Assembly: GCF_000812025.2 (NCBI RefSeq)
Contig: NZ_JWJE02000003.1
Location: 62,001 to 126,000 of the forward strand
Origin: Bacillus thermotolerans
Lineage (GTDB): Bacteria > Bacillota > Bacilli > Bacillales > Domibacillaceae
Length of the DNA stretch: 64,000 bases
Direction of reading: 5' to 3'
The position numbers and the translations under genes are program-made. The notes beneath the pieces were generated by a model. It made no database searches and had not been told where the DNA came from. It worked only from the letters and a program-made list of their open reading frames with translations. Below, in pieces: positions 26,271 through 33,819 of the stretch. Numbering within the stretch: the stretch's first letter is position 1; each line of letters begins with the position of its first letter.

Positions 26271-26630
26271 TTATTTTTTAGCAGCAAGCCACTCTGCTAC
26301 TGCATCGGCTTCTTCACCTTGAACGATGTTCGGAGGCATGTTGCCTTTACCGTTCTCAATGATGTTCAGGATTTCATCTTTGCTGTACTTGCTTCCTACT
26401 GTTTCAAGTGCAGGACCAGCACCGCCTTCAAGATTTCCTCCGTGGCAGCTCACACAGCTTTGCTGATATACTTCTTCACCTTGAGCAGCATTGGCTGTTT
26501 CTTCTGTTCCTTCGCCACCGCCGCCATTGTTGCCGCCTTCTTCTCCAGCGTCTTCACCACCGCCGCCGCATGCAGCAAGGGCCATAGACGAGCCAAGCAG
26601 AAGGGCCATTAACGATTTCTTGAATTCCAT
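26271..26630 (-). CDS. cccB: Cytochrome c-551 lipoprotein (CccB)
   Basis: A 119-residue lipid-anchored cytochrome c. The lipobox is LAAC (Cys near residue 20), followed by a Gly/Glu-rich linker, then the heme motif CVSCH near residue 65 and the distal methionine in GNMPPN near residue 96. It carries electrons on the outer face of the membrane to oxidase. The ATG at 26630 has AGGAGGAG upstream. Its place between ftsE and prfB is as in B. subtilis. Confidence 0.93.
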   Translation of the reverse strand: MEFKKSLMALLLGSSMALAACGGGGEDAGEEGGNNGGGGEGTEETANAAQGEEVYQQSCVSCHGGNLEGGAGPALETVGSKYSKDEILNIIENGKGNMPPNIVQGEEADAVAEWLAAKK

Positions 26631-26667
26631 AATCTCTCCTCCTAGAAAAAAATGTGCACACAGGTTG

Positions 26668-26676
26668 ATTATAACA
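26668..26676 (-). promoter_or_regulatory. Extended -10 promoter of cccB
   Basis: TGT-TATAAT on the minus strand with no clear -35 box, giving a start point near 26661 and a ~30-nt leader. A weak -35 suggests activator dependence. Confidence 0.5.
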
Positions 26677-26697
26677 AATTCTTGTTGCCGTTCATCC

Positions 26698-26714
26698 ATT
26701 CTTCCGTGAAGAAT
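26698..26714. promoter_or_regulatory. Palindrome at about -45 of cccB
   Basis: Perfect inverted repeat ATTCTTC-CGT-GAAGAAT. Its centre lies about 45 bp upstream of the predicted cccB start point, a typical activator position. The regulator is not recognised. Confidence 0.35.
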
Positions 26715-26937
26715 CTTCTGACAAATTGGTGACACCAAGAAAAGTCCATCAGGCATTCACCTCTCCCGCCGCACGGCTGGCGGGATTGTGTATGTAATGC
26801 TCTGGTACGCACTTTTTATTGTTATAATAACCAGTTCCTTTTCATTTAAACGCAAATCCAGCAATTATTTTAGCTAGCTTCTAAACGGCAGATGAATGCA
26901 GGCTAGGAAAAGAGAGAAAATAAAGAGGAGTGACAGG

Positions 26938-26976
26938 CAAAAAAACAGCCGCTGCCTGAATCATGAAAGCAGCGGG
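26938..26976 (-). terminator. Terminator after the FNT transporter gene
   Basis: CCGCTGC/GCAGCGG stem with a 13-nt loop, followed on the minus strand by TGTTTTTTTG. Confidence 0.75.
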
Positions 26977-26979
26977 CAA

Positions 26980-27819
26980 CTATTCTCTTCTTTGTATACC
27001 TGCTTTCGGAAGATTGGTCTGCACCGTTTGCAGCAGCTGGTTGGATACTTCCTTTGCCTGGACGAGCGAAAGTGCACAAGCGGCAAATAACAAGCCGCCG
27101 AGAAGGTTACCCGTAAGCACCGGCAGCTCATTCCATAGCCACCAGTCTGCTACACTAACATCGGCGCCAAGCAGCATCCCCGCCGGAATGGCGTACATGT
27201 TGACAACGGCATGCTCGAAGCTTTGCGAAAAGAAAATGATCATTAAAAAGCCGGTTGAAATCACCTTGCCGCCTTTTGAGCGAGAAAGCATAATGAATAC
27301 AATGCCCAGTGTGACGAGAAAGTTACATACGATAGCTTTCATCAGAACGACGAATACCCCTGGTGCTCCTAATTCAGCGTAAGCAGTGGTTTTCGCTTCT
27401 GCTGCTGAAGCCATACTGTGAGCAGCTGCTTCATTAAAATGAGCAGCCCAGCCGGCATAAGCTAAAGCGTACAGAATACCCCCGGTCAAGTGCCCGAAAA
27501 TCACCCATCCCCAGCGGGCAAGCATTCCTTTATATACAGCCTTTTTCTCCATAACCGCCATTGGGAGAAAAGCAAAACTTCCAGTGACTAATTCCAATTT
27601 AAGAATGAATAGTAAAGACAGGCAAGCGACAATTATGAATAGGATCGCTAGACCCAGCTGCGGCTCTCCTTTTGCCATGGAGGCTAGCGTGACGCCAAAG
27701 CCGAGAAGCACTGCCGCTGCTGCTCCTTTTACTGTCAAATGAAGAATGGAAGACTGGGCCTTTCTCTCACCCGCTTGAATCATGACGTCGACTATGTACT
27801 CAGGTTTTATATATGCCAT
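26980..27819 (-). CDS. Formate/nitrite transporter family protein (NirC-like)
   Basis: A 279-residue FNT-family channel with six membrane segments. Family marks include KLELVTGSF near residue 75, a GNFLGG-type motif (GNLLGGLLFA near the end) and the central AFIFxSxxF-type region (FFSQSFEHAVVNMY). Beside nirBD and siroheme genes, nitrite uptake is the likely role. The ATG at 27819 has AAAGGGTGG upstream. A near-consensus TnrA site lies at about -50 of its promoter. Confidence 0.88.
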   Translation of the reverse strand: MAYIKPEYIVDVMIQAGERKAQSSILHLTVKGAAAAVLLGFGVTLASMAKGEPQLGLAILFIIVACLSLLFILKLELVTGSFAFLPMAVMEKKAVYKGMLARWGWVIFGHLTGGILYALAYAGWAAHFNEAAAHSMASAAEAKTTAYAELGAPGVFVVLMKAIVCNFLVTLGIVFIMLSRSKGGKVISTGFLMIIFFSQSFEHAVVNMYAIPAGMLLGADVSVADWWLWNELPVLTGNLLGGLLFAACALSLVQAKEVSNQLLQTVQTNLPKAGIQRRE

Positions 27820-27881
27820 TGTTTCCACCCTTTCGCCTGAATGTGTTCTTATTCATTCCATCAGGATTGAATATAGATATG

Positions 27882-27887
27882 ATTATA
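27882..27887 (-). promoter_or_regulatory. -10 box of the FNT transporter gene
   Basis: TATAAT on the minus strand with no clear -35; predicted start point near 27875. The TnrA-like site is centred 50 bp upstream. Confidence 0.6.
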
Positions 27888-27916
27888 AAAGGGAAGGAAC
27901 GGCGCCTCTACAAACG

Positions 27917-27933
27917 GGTGAGGTAACCTTACA
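27917..27933 (-). promoter_or_regulatory. TnrA-like box upstream of the FNT transporter gene
   Basis: Reads GGTGA-N7-TTACA, one mismatch from TGTNA-N7-TNACA. It is centred about 50 bp upstream of the predicted start, the usual distance for TnrA activation. Confidence 0.6.
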
Positions 27934-28027
27934 TACTTTTCAAGAAGGAATGTGAGATTTCTCTCTTTTCTCTCTCTTAGCTGCTCTTTCGCCGCTACAT
28001 ATTCTCACATGCTTGAGAGCGGTACAG

Positions 28028-28765
28028 TTACCTATCAGGCAGCACTTTCTTTATTCTTTCTACAAGAACCCGATAGACGGCCGGATGGCTTCCTAAGCTT
28101 TCACATAGCACGACTCCTTTAGCTGCCGACAGTGAACAGATGGCCCGCTTCATCTTATTTATTAATACACCATTAAACAGCAAATAAGGAACGACGAGAA
28201 CGGCGTCTACTTCCTCTTCTTCCAGAGTTTCTGCGAGTACCTGATCAAACCTCGGTTCTGCTGCTGCCAAGAAGCCGCTCTTTACATAATGGCCGCTCAT
28301 ATGTGACCGAAACAGCTGAACAACCTCTCGAAATGCTTCTTTCGCTTCTACATCACTCGTGCCGCGGCCCACTAACAAGATCGCCGGCCGCTTTGCTTTC
28401 AGAGGTCTTTTCTCGTTCACCCGTTCAATTAAAAGAGCAATGAGCCGCTCATGTACACCAAACGGTTCACCGAGAGAGACAACGACAAAGGGAAACATTG
28501 ACTTCAAGACATTCAGCCTTTCAGGAATGTCCTGCTTTACATGCCCTGCAGCGAATAAAAAAAGAGGAACGACGGCTATTTCTGTCGCTCCTCTCTCAAC
28601 ACAGCGGCAAAACCCTTCTTCTATCGTCGGTTTTGCTAGCTCTAAAAAGCCAATTTCTTGAATAGGCACCGACATGAAGCGCTTGGCCTTTTCCACGAAT
28701 GCGACGGCTTCCTGATACCCGTCCTTTGAGCGGCTGCCATGACATACGTATAAGATTCCCTTCAT
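28028..28765 (-). CDS. sirB: Sirohydrochlorin ferrochelatase (SirB/CbiX family)
   Basis: A 245-residue chelatase of the CbiX/SirB class. The active-site His is in the start motif YVCHGSRSKDG (near residue 9) and the second conserved region VPLFLFAAGHVKQDIP near residue 78 carries the other metal-site His. It should insert iron in siroheme for NirB. Its ATG overlaps the cobA stop (ATGA). No precorrin-2 dehydrogenase gene is in this cluster. Confidence 0.88.
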   Translation of the reverse strand: MKGILYVCHGSRSKDGYQEAVAFVEKAKRFMSVPIQEIGFLELAKPTIEEGFCRCVERGATEIAVVPLFLFAAGHVKQDIPERLNVLKSMFPFVVVSLGEPFGVHERLIALLIERVNEKRPLKAKRPAILLVGRGTSDVEAKEAFREVVQLFRSHMSGHYVKSGFLAAAEPRFDQVLAETLEEEEVDAVLVVPYLLFNGVLINKMKRAICSLSAAKGVVLCESLGSHPAVYRVLVERIKKVLPDR

Positions 28766-29550
28766 ACGCGCCCACCTGATGTCGTTAGCCATTCTATTTC
28801 TTCTGAAAGCCGCTCTGGAAACCAGGCAAACTTTTCTCTTAGTCGTACGACTTCCCCTACGACAATGATGCTTGGATTGGCCACTTGTTCCCTCTTTGCG
28901 ATCTCCGCCATCGTATGCAGCGTGCCCGTAACGGTTCTTTGCTTATCTGTAGTACCAGAATGAATAACTGCCGCTGGCGTGTCAGCCGCCTTTCCATGAT
29001 GCATGAGAGCTTCGCAAATGTCCTCAAGATGGGCCATCCCCATGTAGATAATGAGTGTATCCACCGCATGGGCTAAGCTCCTCCAGTCCACCTCTTTCCT
29101 ATTATCCTTCGAGCGGTGCCCCGTTACGACAGCGAACGAGCTGCTTTTCTCCCTATGAGTAACAGGGATGCCCGCATAAGCCGGAGCGGCGATTCCCGAT
29201 GTGATACCTGGAATAATTTCATACGGGATGCCCCTTTCAGCAAGTACCACCGCTTCTTCCGCTCCCCTGCCAAATACAAGGGGGTCCCCTCCCTTCAAGC
29301 GGGTCACCGTCTTTCCCTGCTTCGCAAACTTAATTAATAGCTGCTGAATCGTTGTCTGGTTCATCACGTGGCAGCTCGGATACTTCCCGCAAAAAACTAA
29401 CGTGGCCTCTGGTTTTGCTTCTTTCAGCAGCCGTTTATTGACGAGCCGGTCGTATAAAATCACATCTGCCTGCTGGATACACTTTAGCGCCTTTACAGTA
29501 ATTAAATCCGGGTCACCAGGACCAGCTCCAACTAAATAGACTCTTCCCAT
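28762..29550 (-). CDS. cobA: Uroporphyrinogen-III C-methyltransferase
   Basis: A 262-residue SUMT that makes precorrin-2 from uroporphyrinogen III with two SAM. Family motifs: VGAGPGDPDLIT at residues 6-17, LVFGRGAEE near residue 91, and GIPVTHR near residue 127. In B. subtilis the similar gene beside nitrite reductase is nasF. The ATG at 29550 follows GAGGAG at 8 bases; a GTG three codons earlier is less well placed. Translationally coupled to sirB. Confidence 0.94.
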   Translation of the reverse strand: MGRVYLVGAGPGDPDLITVKALKCIQQADVILYDRLVNKRLLKEAKPEATLVFCGKYPSCHVMNQTTIQQLLIKFAKQGKTVTRLKGGDPLVFGRGAEEAVVLAERGIPYEIIPGITSGIAAPAYAGIPVTHREKSSSFAVVTGHRSKDNRKEVDWRSLAHAVDTLIIYMGMAHLEDICEALMHHGKAADTPAAVIHSGTTDKQRTVTGTLHTMAEIAKREQVANPSIIVVGEVVRLREKFAWFPERLSEEIEWLTTSGGRV

Positions 29551-29609
29551 TGCCCTCACTCCTCGCTCTTAGCCGTATTTCTATGCTGGCGGCCTGCTCC
29601 GCCTATTCC

Positions 29610-29936
29610 TTAGAGATCCTCAAGCAGAAGATACACATCGCCGTTCTCGACCTCCACTTGAAAGGTCTGTACACAGCCGCCTCCCGCTTCTTCGACCTTT
29701 CCGCTGCATATATCAACCTTCCAGTCATGCATAGGGCAGAACACGCGATTGCCGCTCACTATTCCCTCGGAGAGCACGCCTCCCTTGTGCGGACAGCGAT
29801 TTTCAACCGCTCGAATGTTTCCGTCCGCCAAATGAAAGAGCGCAATTTCATAATTTCCTGCATGTACCCTTTTTCCGATTCCTTTTGGCACTTCATTCAC
29901 CGTTGCTACTTTAATTCGCTGCAGTGTGTTCTCCAT
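29610..29936 (-). CDS. nirD: Nitrite reductase [NAD(P)H] small subunit
   Basis: A 108-residue Rieske-type protein. The 2Fe-2S ligands are in CPHKGG (near residue 48) and CPMHDWKVD (near residue 67). Partner of NirB, 21 bp downstream of it. Also called nasE in B. subtilis. Confidence 0.95.
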   Translation of the reverse strand: MENTLQRIKVATVNEVPKGIGKRVHAGNYEIALFHLADGNIRAVENRCPHKGGVLSEGIVSGNRVFCPMHDWKVDICSGKVEEAGGGCVQTFQVEVENGDVYLLLEDL

Positions 29937-29957
29937 CTTATTTTCCTCCCGAATAAT

Positions 29958-32363
29958 TTATTTAGACAGCACAGGAATGCTCACATGTTCATACAGCTCT
30001 TTTCGGAGCGCCGGACTTTCAACCACTTCCTTCCAGGGCTCCTTTGCCACAGACAGCGCTTCATCCAATCGCTCATTCAATTGAGCTCTTGCGGCTTGAT
30101 CCTCTACTACGACTGCTCTAATGGTCTCCAGCTTCATCCGTTCCAGCCATTTAGAGGTTCTCTCTAAGTAATGGGCAGTTTCACGGTAGAATTGGATATA
30201 CGCACCGGCTATCTCGAGCACTTCTTCACTCGTCTTTACCTTACACAGCAAATCGGCTGCTCTTAAATGCGTTCCACCATTTCCTCCCGCGTACAGCTCC
30301 CATGCCCCCTCTACTCCCACAATGCCCAAGTCTTTAATGCCCGACTCTGCACAGTTTCGAGGACAGGCGGATACCGCCATCTTTACTTTATGAGGAGTGC
30401 TAATTCGCTCAAGCTTTTTCTCTAAGGCAATGCCCAGGCTGATAGAATCCTGTGTACCGAAGCGGCAGAACTGTTCTCCTACGCATGTTTTTACGGTACG
30501 AAGTGTTTTTCCGTATGCATAGCCGGAAGGCATATCAAGATCCGCCCATACATTTGGGAGGTCTTCCTTCTTAATCCCAAACAAATCAATTCGCTGGCCT
30601 CCCGTCACTTTCACTAGCGGCACATCATACTTTTCAGCTACATCTGCAATCTTTCGCAGCTGAGCCGGATCTGTGACGCCGCCATACATTCTCGGGACAA
30701 CCGAGTAAGTGCCGTCCTTTTGAATGTTGGCATGAAGGCGCTCATTTACAAAACGGGACTCTTTCTCATCCTCATATGTAACTGGATGAACCATATTTAA
30801 ATAATAATTCAAAGCTGGCCGGCACGTAGAACAGCCCTCCTCTGTCTTCCAGTCAAGTACATTCATCACCTCACGTGTATAGGATAAATTCAGATCACGA
30901 ATCGCTTCGACCACCTCGTCCCTGGATAAAGAGGTACAGCCGCATACCGGTTCATGCTCAGGAAGCTGTGCACTTTCACCGACCGTATGCTCAATCAGTT
31001 GGGCGACTAAGGGTTTGCATCCTCCGCACGAACGGGATGCACTCGTGCACGCTTTCACCTCGTCCACACTAGTCAGTCCTTGAGATGTAATCGCCTCAAC
31101 AATCGCTCCTTTTGTTACGCCGTTACACCCGCATATAAGTTCATCCTTTGACATAGAAGCGACAAGGCTTTCTTCCTCCCTGCTTGCATGTAAATACTCA
31201 GATACGTCTGCGCCTTGATTAATCAGGCCTAGCAGTTGATTCCCTTCCGTTGTATCACCAAACAAGACGGCCCCGGTAATCTTTCCTTCTGTAATTAATA
31301 CTTTTTTGTACGTACCTTCCCAGTCGTTAAAGGCTTTTATTGACTTTGTTTCTTCTTCCTCTATAATGCTGCCCGCCGAGAAAACATCCACGCCGGATAC
31401 CTTCAGCTTAGTGAAGAGAACAGAGCCCTCATAAGGTTCACTTTCCAGGCCACAAACGGTTCTCGCCAGCACTTTCCCCTGCTCATACAAGGGAGCCACT
31501 AGTCCATACACCATCCCCCTGTGCTCTGCACACTCTCCAACTGCATATACATTCGTAATCTCAGTTTTCATATAATCATCTACCACAATCCCCCGGTTCA
31601 CGGGAATGCCGCTTTCCGCTGCTACCTGGACATTCGGCTTCACCCCAACCGCCATAACGACTAAATCCGCTGGTATTTCGTCCCCATCCGCAAAGCGCAA
31701 ACCCTCTACACGCCCGTCGCCAAGAATTTCAGCGGTTTGCTTTTCTAATAGAAAATTCATCCCTTGCTTTTCAAGCTCTGCCTTCAGCATATTCGCAGCT
31801 GTTCGATCGAGCTGCCTTTCCATTAAGAAGTCACCCAAGTGAACAACATCTACATCCATCCCTAAATTCAACAGGCCTCTAGCCGCTTCAAGCCCTAATA
31901 GCCCACCTCCAATCACGGCTGCTTTTTTGTACTTCAAGGAATAATCCATCATTTGCTCACAATCTTTTATATCCCTGAAAGCTGTCACCCCTTCTTTGTC
32001 TGCTCCTTTAATAGGAAGGATAAATGGCACAGAGCCTGTAGCGAAAATCAAATGATCATAGGGTATTTCCCTGCCGCTATCTGAATAGACGACCTGCCGA
32101 CCAGGATCCACCTTTATGATCGTCTCTCCTGTATATAAAGTAATATTGTTATCTCTGTACCAGCTCCAGTCATTTAGAGTAATATCACTAATTGATGTAT
32201 CTCCCTGCAGCACCTTCGACAGCTGGATACGGTCATAATTCGGATGAGGCTCGCTTCCAAATATGGTGATGTCAAAACGACCTCGGTCTATCCTTACTAT
32301 TTCATCTATACAGCGCACACCAGCCATGCCGTTCCCAATTAACACTAGTTTTTCTCGTCCCAT
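29958..32363 (-). CDS. nirB: Nitrite reductase [NAD(P)H] large subunit
   Basis: A 801-residue assimilatory nitrite reductase subunit reducing nitrite to ammonium. Order: FAD/NAD(P)H oxidoreductase (GNGMAG at the start, second dinucleotide motif GGGLLGLEAA near residue 150), two BFD-type 2Fe-2S domains (CGCNG..., CGGCKP; CGCTS..., CSTCRP), ferredoxin-like half domain, and the siroheme/4Fe-4S site with CVGEQFC and CPRNCAESG. The ATG at 32363 follows GGAGG at 8 bases. Also called nasD. Confidence 0.96.
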   Translation of the reverse strand: MGREKLVLIGNGMAGVRCIDEIVRIDRGRFDITIFGSEPHPNYDRIQLSKVLQGDTSISDITLNDWSWYRDNNITLYTGETIIKVDPGRQVVYSDSGREIPYDHLIFATGSVPFILPIKGADKEGVTAFRDIKDCEQMMDYSLKYKKAAVIGGGLLGLEAARGLLNLGMDVDVVHLGDFLMERQLDRTAANMLKAELEKQGMNFLLEKQTAEILGDGRVEGLRFADGDEIPADLVVMAVGVKPNVQVAAESGIPVNRGIVVDDYMKTEITNVYAVGECAEHRGMVYGLVAPLYEQGKVLARTVCGLESEPYEGSVLFTKLKVSGVDVFSAGSIIEEEETKSIKAFNDWEGTYKKVLITEGKITGAVLFGDTTEGNQLLGLINQGADVSEYLHASREEESLVASMSKDELICGCNGVTKGAIVEAITSQGLTSVDEVKACTSASRSCGGCKPLVAQLIEHTVGESAQLPEHEPVCGCTSLSRDEVVEAIRDLNLSYTREVMNVLDWKTEEGCSTCRPALNYYLNMVHPVTYEDEKESRFVNERLHANIQKDGTYSVVPRMYGGVTDPAQLRKIADVAEKYDVPLVKVTGGQRIDLFGIKKEDLPNVWADLDMPSGYAYGKTLRTVKTCVGEQFCRFGTQDSISLGIALEKKLERISTPHKVKMAVSACPRNCAESGIKDLGIVGVEGAWELYAGGNGGTHLRAADLLCKVKTSEEVLEIAGAYIQFYRETAHYLERTSKWLERMKLETIRAVVVEDQAARAQLNERLDEALSVAKEPWKEVVESPALRKELYEHVSIPVLSK

Positions 32364-32410
32364 TTGCATGCCCTCCAATCGGTTATTTGCAAAAGTTGAA
32401 TATGTTTCGA

Positions 32411-32416
32411 ATTATA
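32411..32416 (-). promoter_or_regulatory. -10 box of the nirBD-cobA-sirB operon
   Basis: TATAAT on the minus strand; predicted start point near 32404. There is no good -35, consistent with activation from the TnrA box centred at 32454. Confidence 0.65.
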
Positions 32417-32445
32417 GAGAGAACCCGTCTGTTGCACCACAATCA

Positions 32446-32462
32446 TGTTAATTAACCTTACA
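32446..32462 (-). promoter_or_regulatory. TnrA box for nirB
   Basis: TGTTA-ATTAACC-TTACA, a perfect match to TGTNA-N7-TNACA, centred 50 bp upstream of the predicted nirB start point. Confidence 0.85.
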
Positions 32463-32501
32463 GCATTTTTCGGAGGCTTCTCTTTCCTCTTTTTATTTTC
32501 T

Positions 32502-32518
32502 TGTCAGATTTCCTTACA
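32502..32518 (+). promoter_or_regulatory. TnrA box for tnrA (autoregulation)
   Basis: TGTCA-GATTTCC-TTACA, a perfect match to TGTNA-N7-TNACA, centred about 51 bp upstream of the predicted tnrA start point. Confidence 0.85.
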
Positions 32519-32545
32519 TACTATTTCTTCCTTCCGTTCTCTTTG

Positions 32546-32554
32546 TGATATCCT
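32546..32554 (+). promoter_or_regulatory. Extended -10 promoter of tnrA
   Basis: TGA-TATCCT, an extended -10, gives a start point near 32561. No -35 is evident; the TnrA box takes its place. Confidence 0.5.
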
Positions 32555-32618
32555 TTATTTATAAACAATCAGTATATGAGATGAATGAGAATATAAAAAA
32601 TTTGACGGGGTGAAGAAA

Positions 32619-32960
32619 ATGAAGACGAAAGATCCTGCAAAAGATACCTCTTATAAATCCAAGAAAGTCATTTCTATCGGCATTGTACGGGAATTAACTG
32701 GTTTGTCAGAAAGACAGATTCGCTATTATGAAGAGAGAAAGCTTGTATTTCCTGAGCGCTCTAAAGGAGGCACACGAAAGTACTCCTTCGATGATATTGA
32801 ATCCTTAATGGACATTGCCAATAAAATAGAGGATGGGGTACAAACCTATGAGATCCGGCAGGAAATGAAAAAAGAGAAGCAGCAGGACTACCGATCCATC
32901 CGAAACAAAATGCTGCGCGGCCAGTTAAATGCACGCTTTGGTGTTCAAAAAGGCATATAA
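32619..32960 (+). CDS. tnrA: Nitrogen regulator TnrA
   Basis: A 113-residue MerR-type regulator active under nitrogen limitation and held by feedback-inhibited glutamine synthetase. The helix-turn-helix [20 protein letters not shown] and the segment [10 protein letters not shown] are close to B. subtilis TnrA, and the C-terminus ends in GQLNARFG as in the glutamine-synthetase-binding tail; GlnR differs there. The ATG at 32619 has GGGGTGA upstream. Divergent from nirB with matching TnrA boxes. Confidence 0.93.
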   Translation: MKTKDPAKDTSYKSKKVISIGIVRELTGLSERQIRYYEERKLVFPERSKGGTRKYSFDDIESLMDIANKIEDGVQTYEIRQEMKKEKQQDYRSIRNKMLRGQLNARFGVQKGI

Positions 32961-32987
32961 GGTACGCTTCACCTATCCTAGTGAAGC

Positions 32988-33024
32988 CACCGATATATTA
33001 ATATATTAGATTAATATATCGGTA
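32988..33024. promoter_or_regulatory. Long A/T palindrome upstream of the GntR gene
   Basis: Inverted repeat ACCGATATATTAA ... TTAATATATCGGT with a 9-nt centre. It may be the tnrA terminator stem or an operator; the lack of a T-tract argues against a terminator. Confidence 0.4.
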
Positions 33025-33030
33025 TACCGA
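33019..33030. promoter_or_regulatory. Candidate GntR autoregulatory operator
   Basis: Perfect 12-bp palindrome TCGGTATACCGA with the GTATAC core typical of FadR/FCD-type GntR operators. It overlaps the arm of the larger palindrome and lies just upstream of TATACT (33048-33053), the probable -10 of the gntR gene. Confidence 0.5.
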
Positions 33031-33093
33031 CGAAAGGCGTTTTCCTGTATACTATATATAAGTTAAATTTACTAGCAGGATGGTGAGCCTTTC

Positions 33094-33753
33094 ATGCCAA
33101 TACCAACAGATCACTCAAAGCCCATTCGAAAAACCGCTAAAGAAAGTGCATTCAGTCAGCTTCAGCAATGGATTATTGACGGCACCTTACTGCCGGGCGA
33201 GAAACTAAATGACAAAGAGCTGGCGGAAGCTCTAGGGGTAAGCAGAACTCCGGTCCGCGAATCATTGCAGCTCCTTGAATCCCAAGGATTTGTCAAAATG
33301 TATCCGGGCAGATCGACCGAGGTGACGGAAGTAGAGAAAGAGGCAATCAATGACCTTCTTCCTCCTTTGGCAGCACTGCAGGCATTATCGGCTGAATTAG
33401 CTATCCCTCATCTGACAGATGATGTTCTTGCATTACTGGAGCATAAAAACCAGCAGTTTGCTGAGGCCATCCGCACGGAAGATGACTTTTCCGCTCTAAA
33501 GATCGATGAGGAATTCCACCAAATTATCGTCGATACAGCCAATAACCCGTATATCTCAAACCTCCTTTCTTCCTTACAGGCTCATGTACGGAGGTTATTC
33601 TTCCACAATTCAATCGTGTTAACTGAGCAATCTATCGAAGAGCATCGTACCATTATCGGTGCACTGAAGCAGGGAGATGTCGAAGCCGTTTCTTCAGTCA
33701 TGAAGACGAACTGGCTCCGTGCCATCGAAGAGTTTCGTTCACTGGATGCTTAA
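33094..33753 (+). CDS. GntR-family regulator (FadR/FCD type)
   Basis: A 219-residue regulator: N-terminal winged helix (ELAEALGVSRTPVRESLQLLE near residues 45-65) and a C-terminal FCD ligand domain with metal-binding-type positions (D..H: IDEEFHQIIV near residue 138, and EHRTI near residue 184). It lies between tnrA and brnQ (convergent). The ligand is unknown; no catabolic operon is adjacent. Confidence 0.87.
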   Translation: MPIPTDHSKPIRKTAKESAFSQLQQWIIDGTLLPGEKLNDKELAEALGVSRTPVRESLQLLESQGFVKMYPGRSTEVTEVEKEAINDLLPPLAALQALSAELAIPHLTDDVLALLEHKNQQFAEAIRTEDDFSALKIDEEFHQIIVDTANNPYISNLLSSLQAHVRRLFFHNSIVLTEQSIEEHRTIIGALKQGDVEAVSSVMKTNWLRAIEEFRSLDA

Positions 33754-33762
33754 CTTAACAAC

Positions 33763-33800
33763 AAAAAAGCCGGCTCCTTTTTGAAGGAGCCGGCTTTTTT
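33763..33800. terminator. Bidirectional terminator between gntR and brnQ
   Basis: Perfect stem AAAAAAGCCGGCTCC/GGAGCCGGCTTTTTT with an 8-nt loop, with T-tracts in both directions. Confidence 0.92.
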
Positions 33801-33819
33801 GGATCTAAATATATGCTTT

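Larger units (their letters stand above)
26631..26979. other. Region upstream of cccB and downstream of the FNT transporter gene
   Basis: This 349-bp gap holds no gene. It contains the cccB promoter (26668-26676), a 17-bp palindrome (26698-26714), a GC hairpin CCCGCC/GGCGGG (26764-26785) without a T-tract, an A/T-rich stretch with TTATAATAA near 26822, and the terminator of the FNT transporter gene. Confidence 0.6.

Noticed and set aside
27993-28023. Hairpin CCGCT/AGCGG with inner CTCA/TGAG after sirB as a terminator
   Set aside because: No T-tract follows on the minus strand, so termination cannot be supported; the operon may end further downstream.
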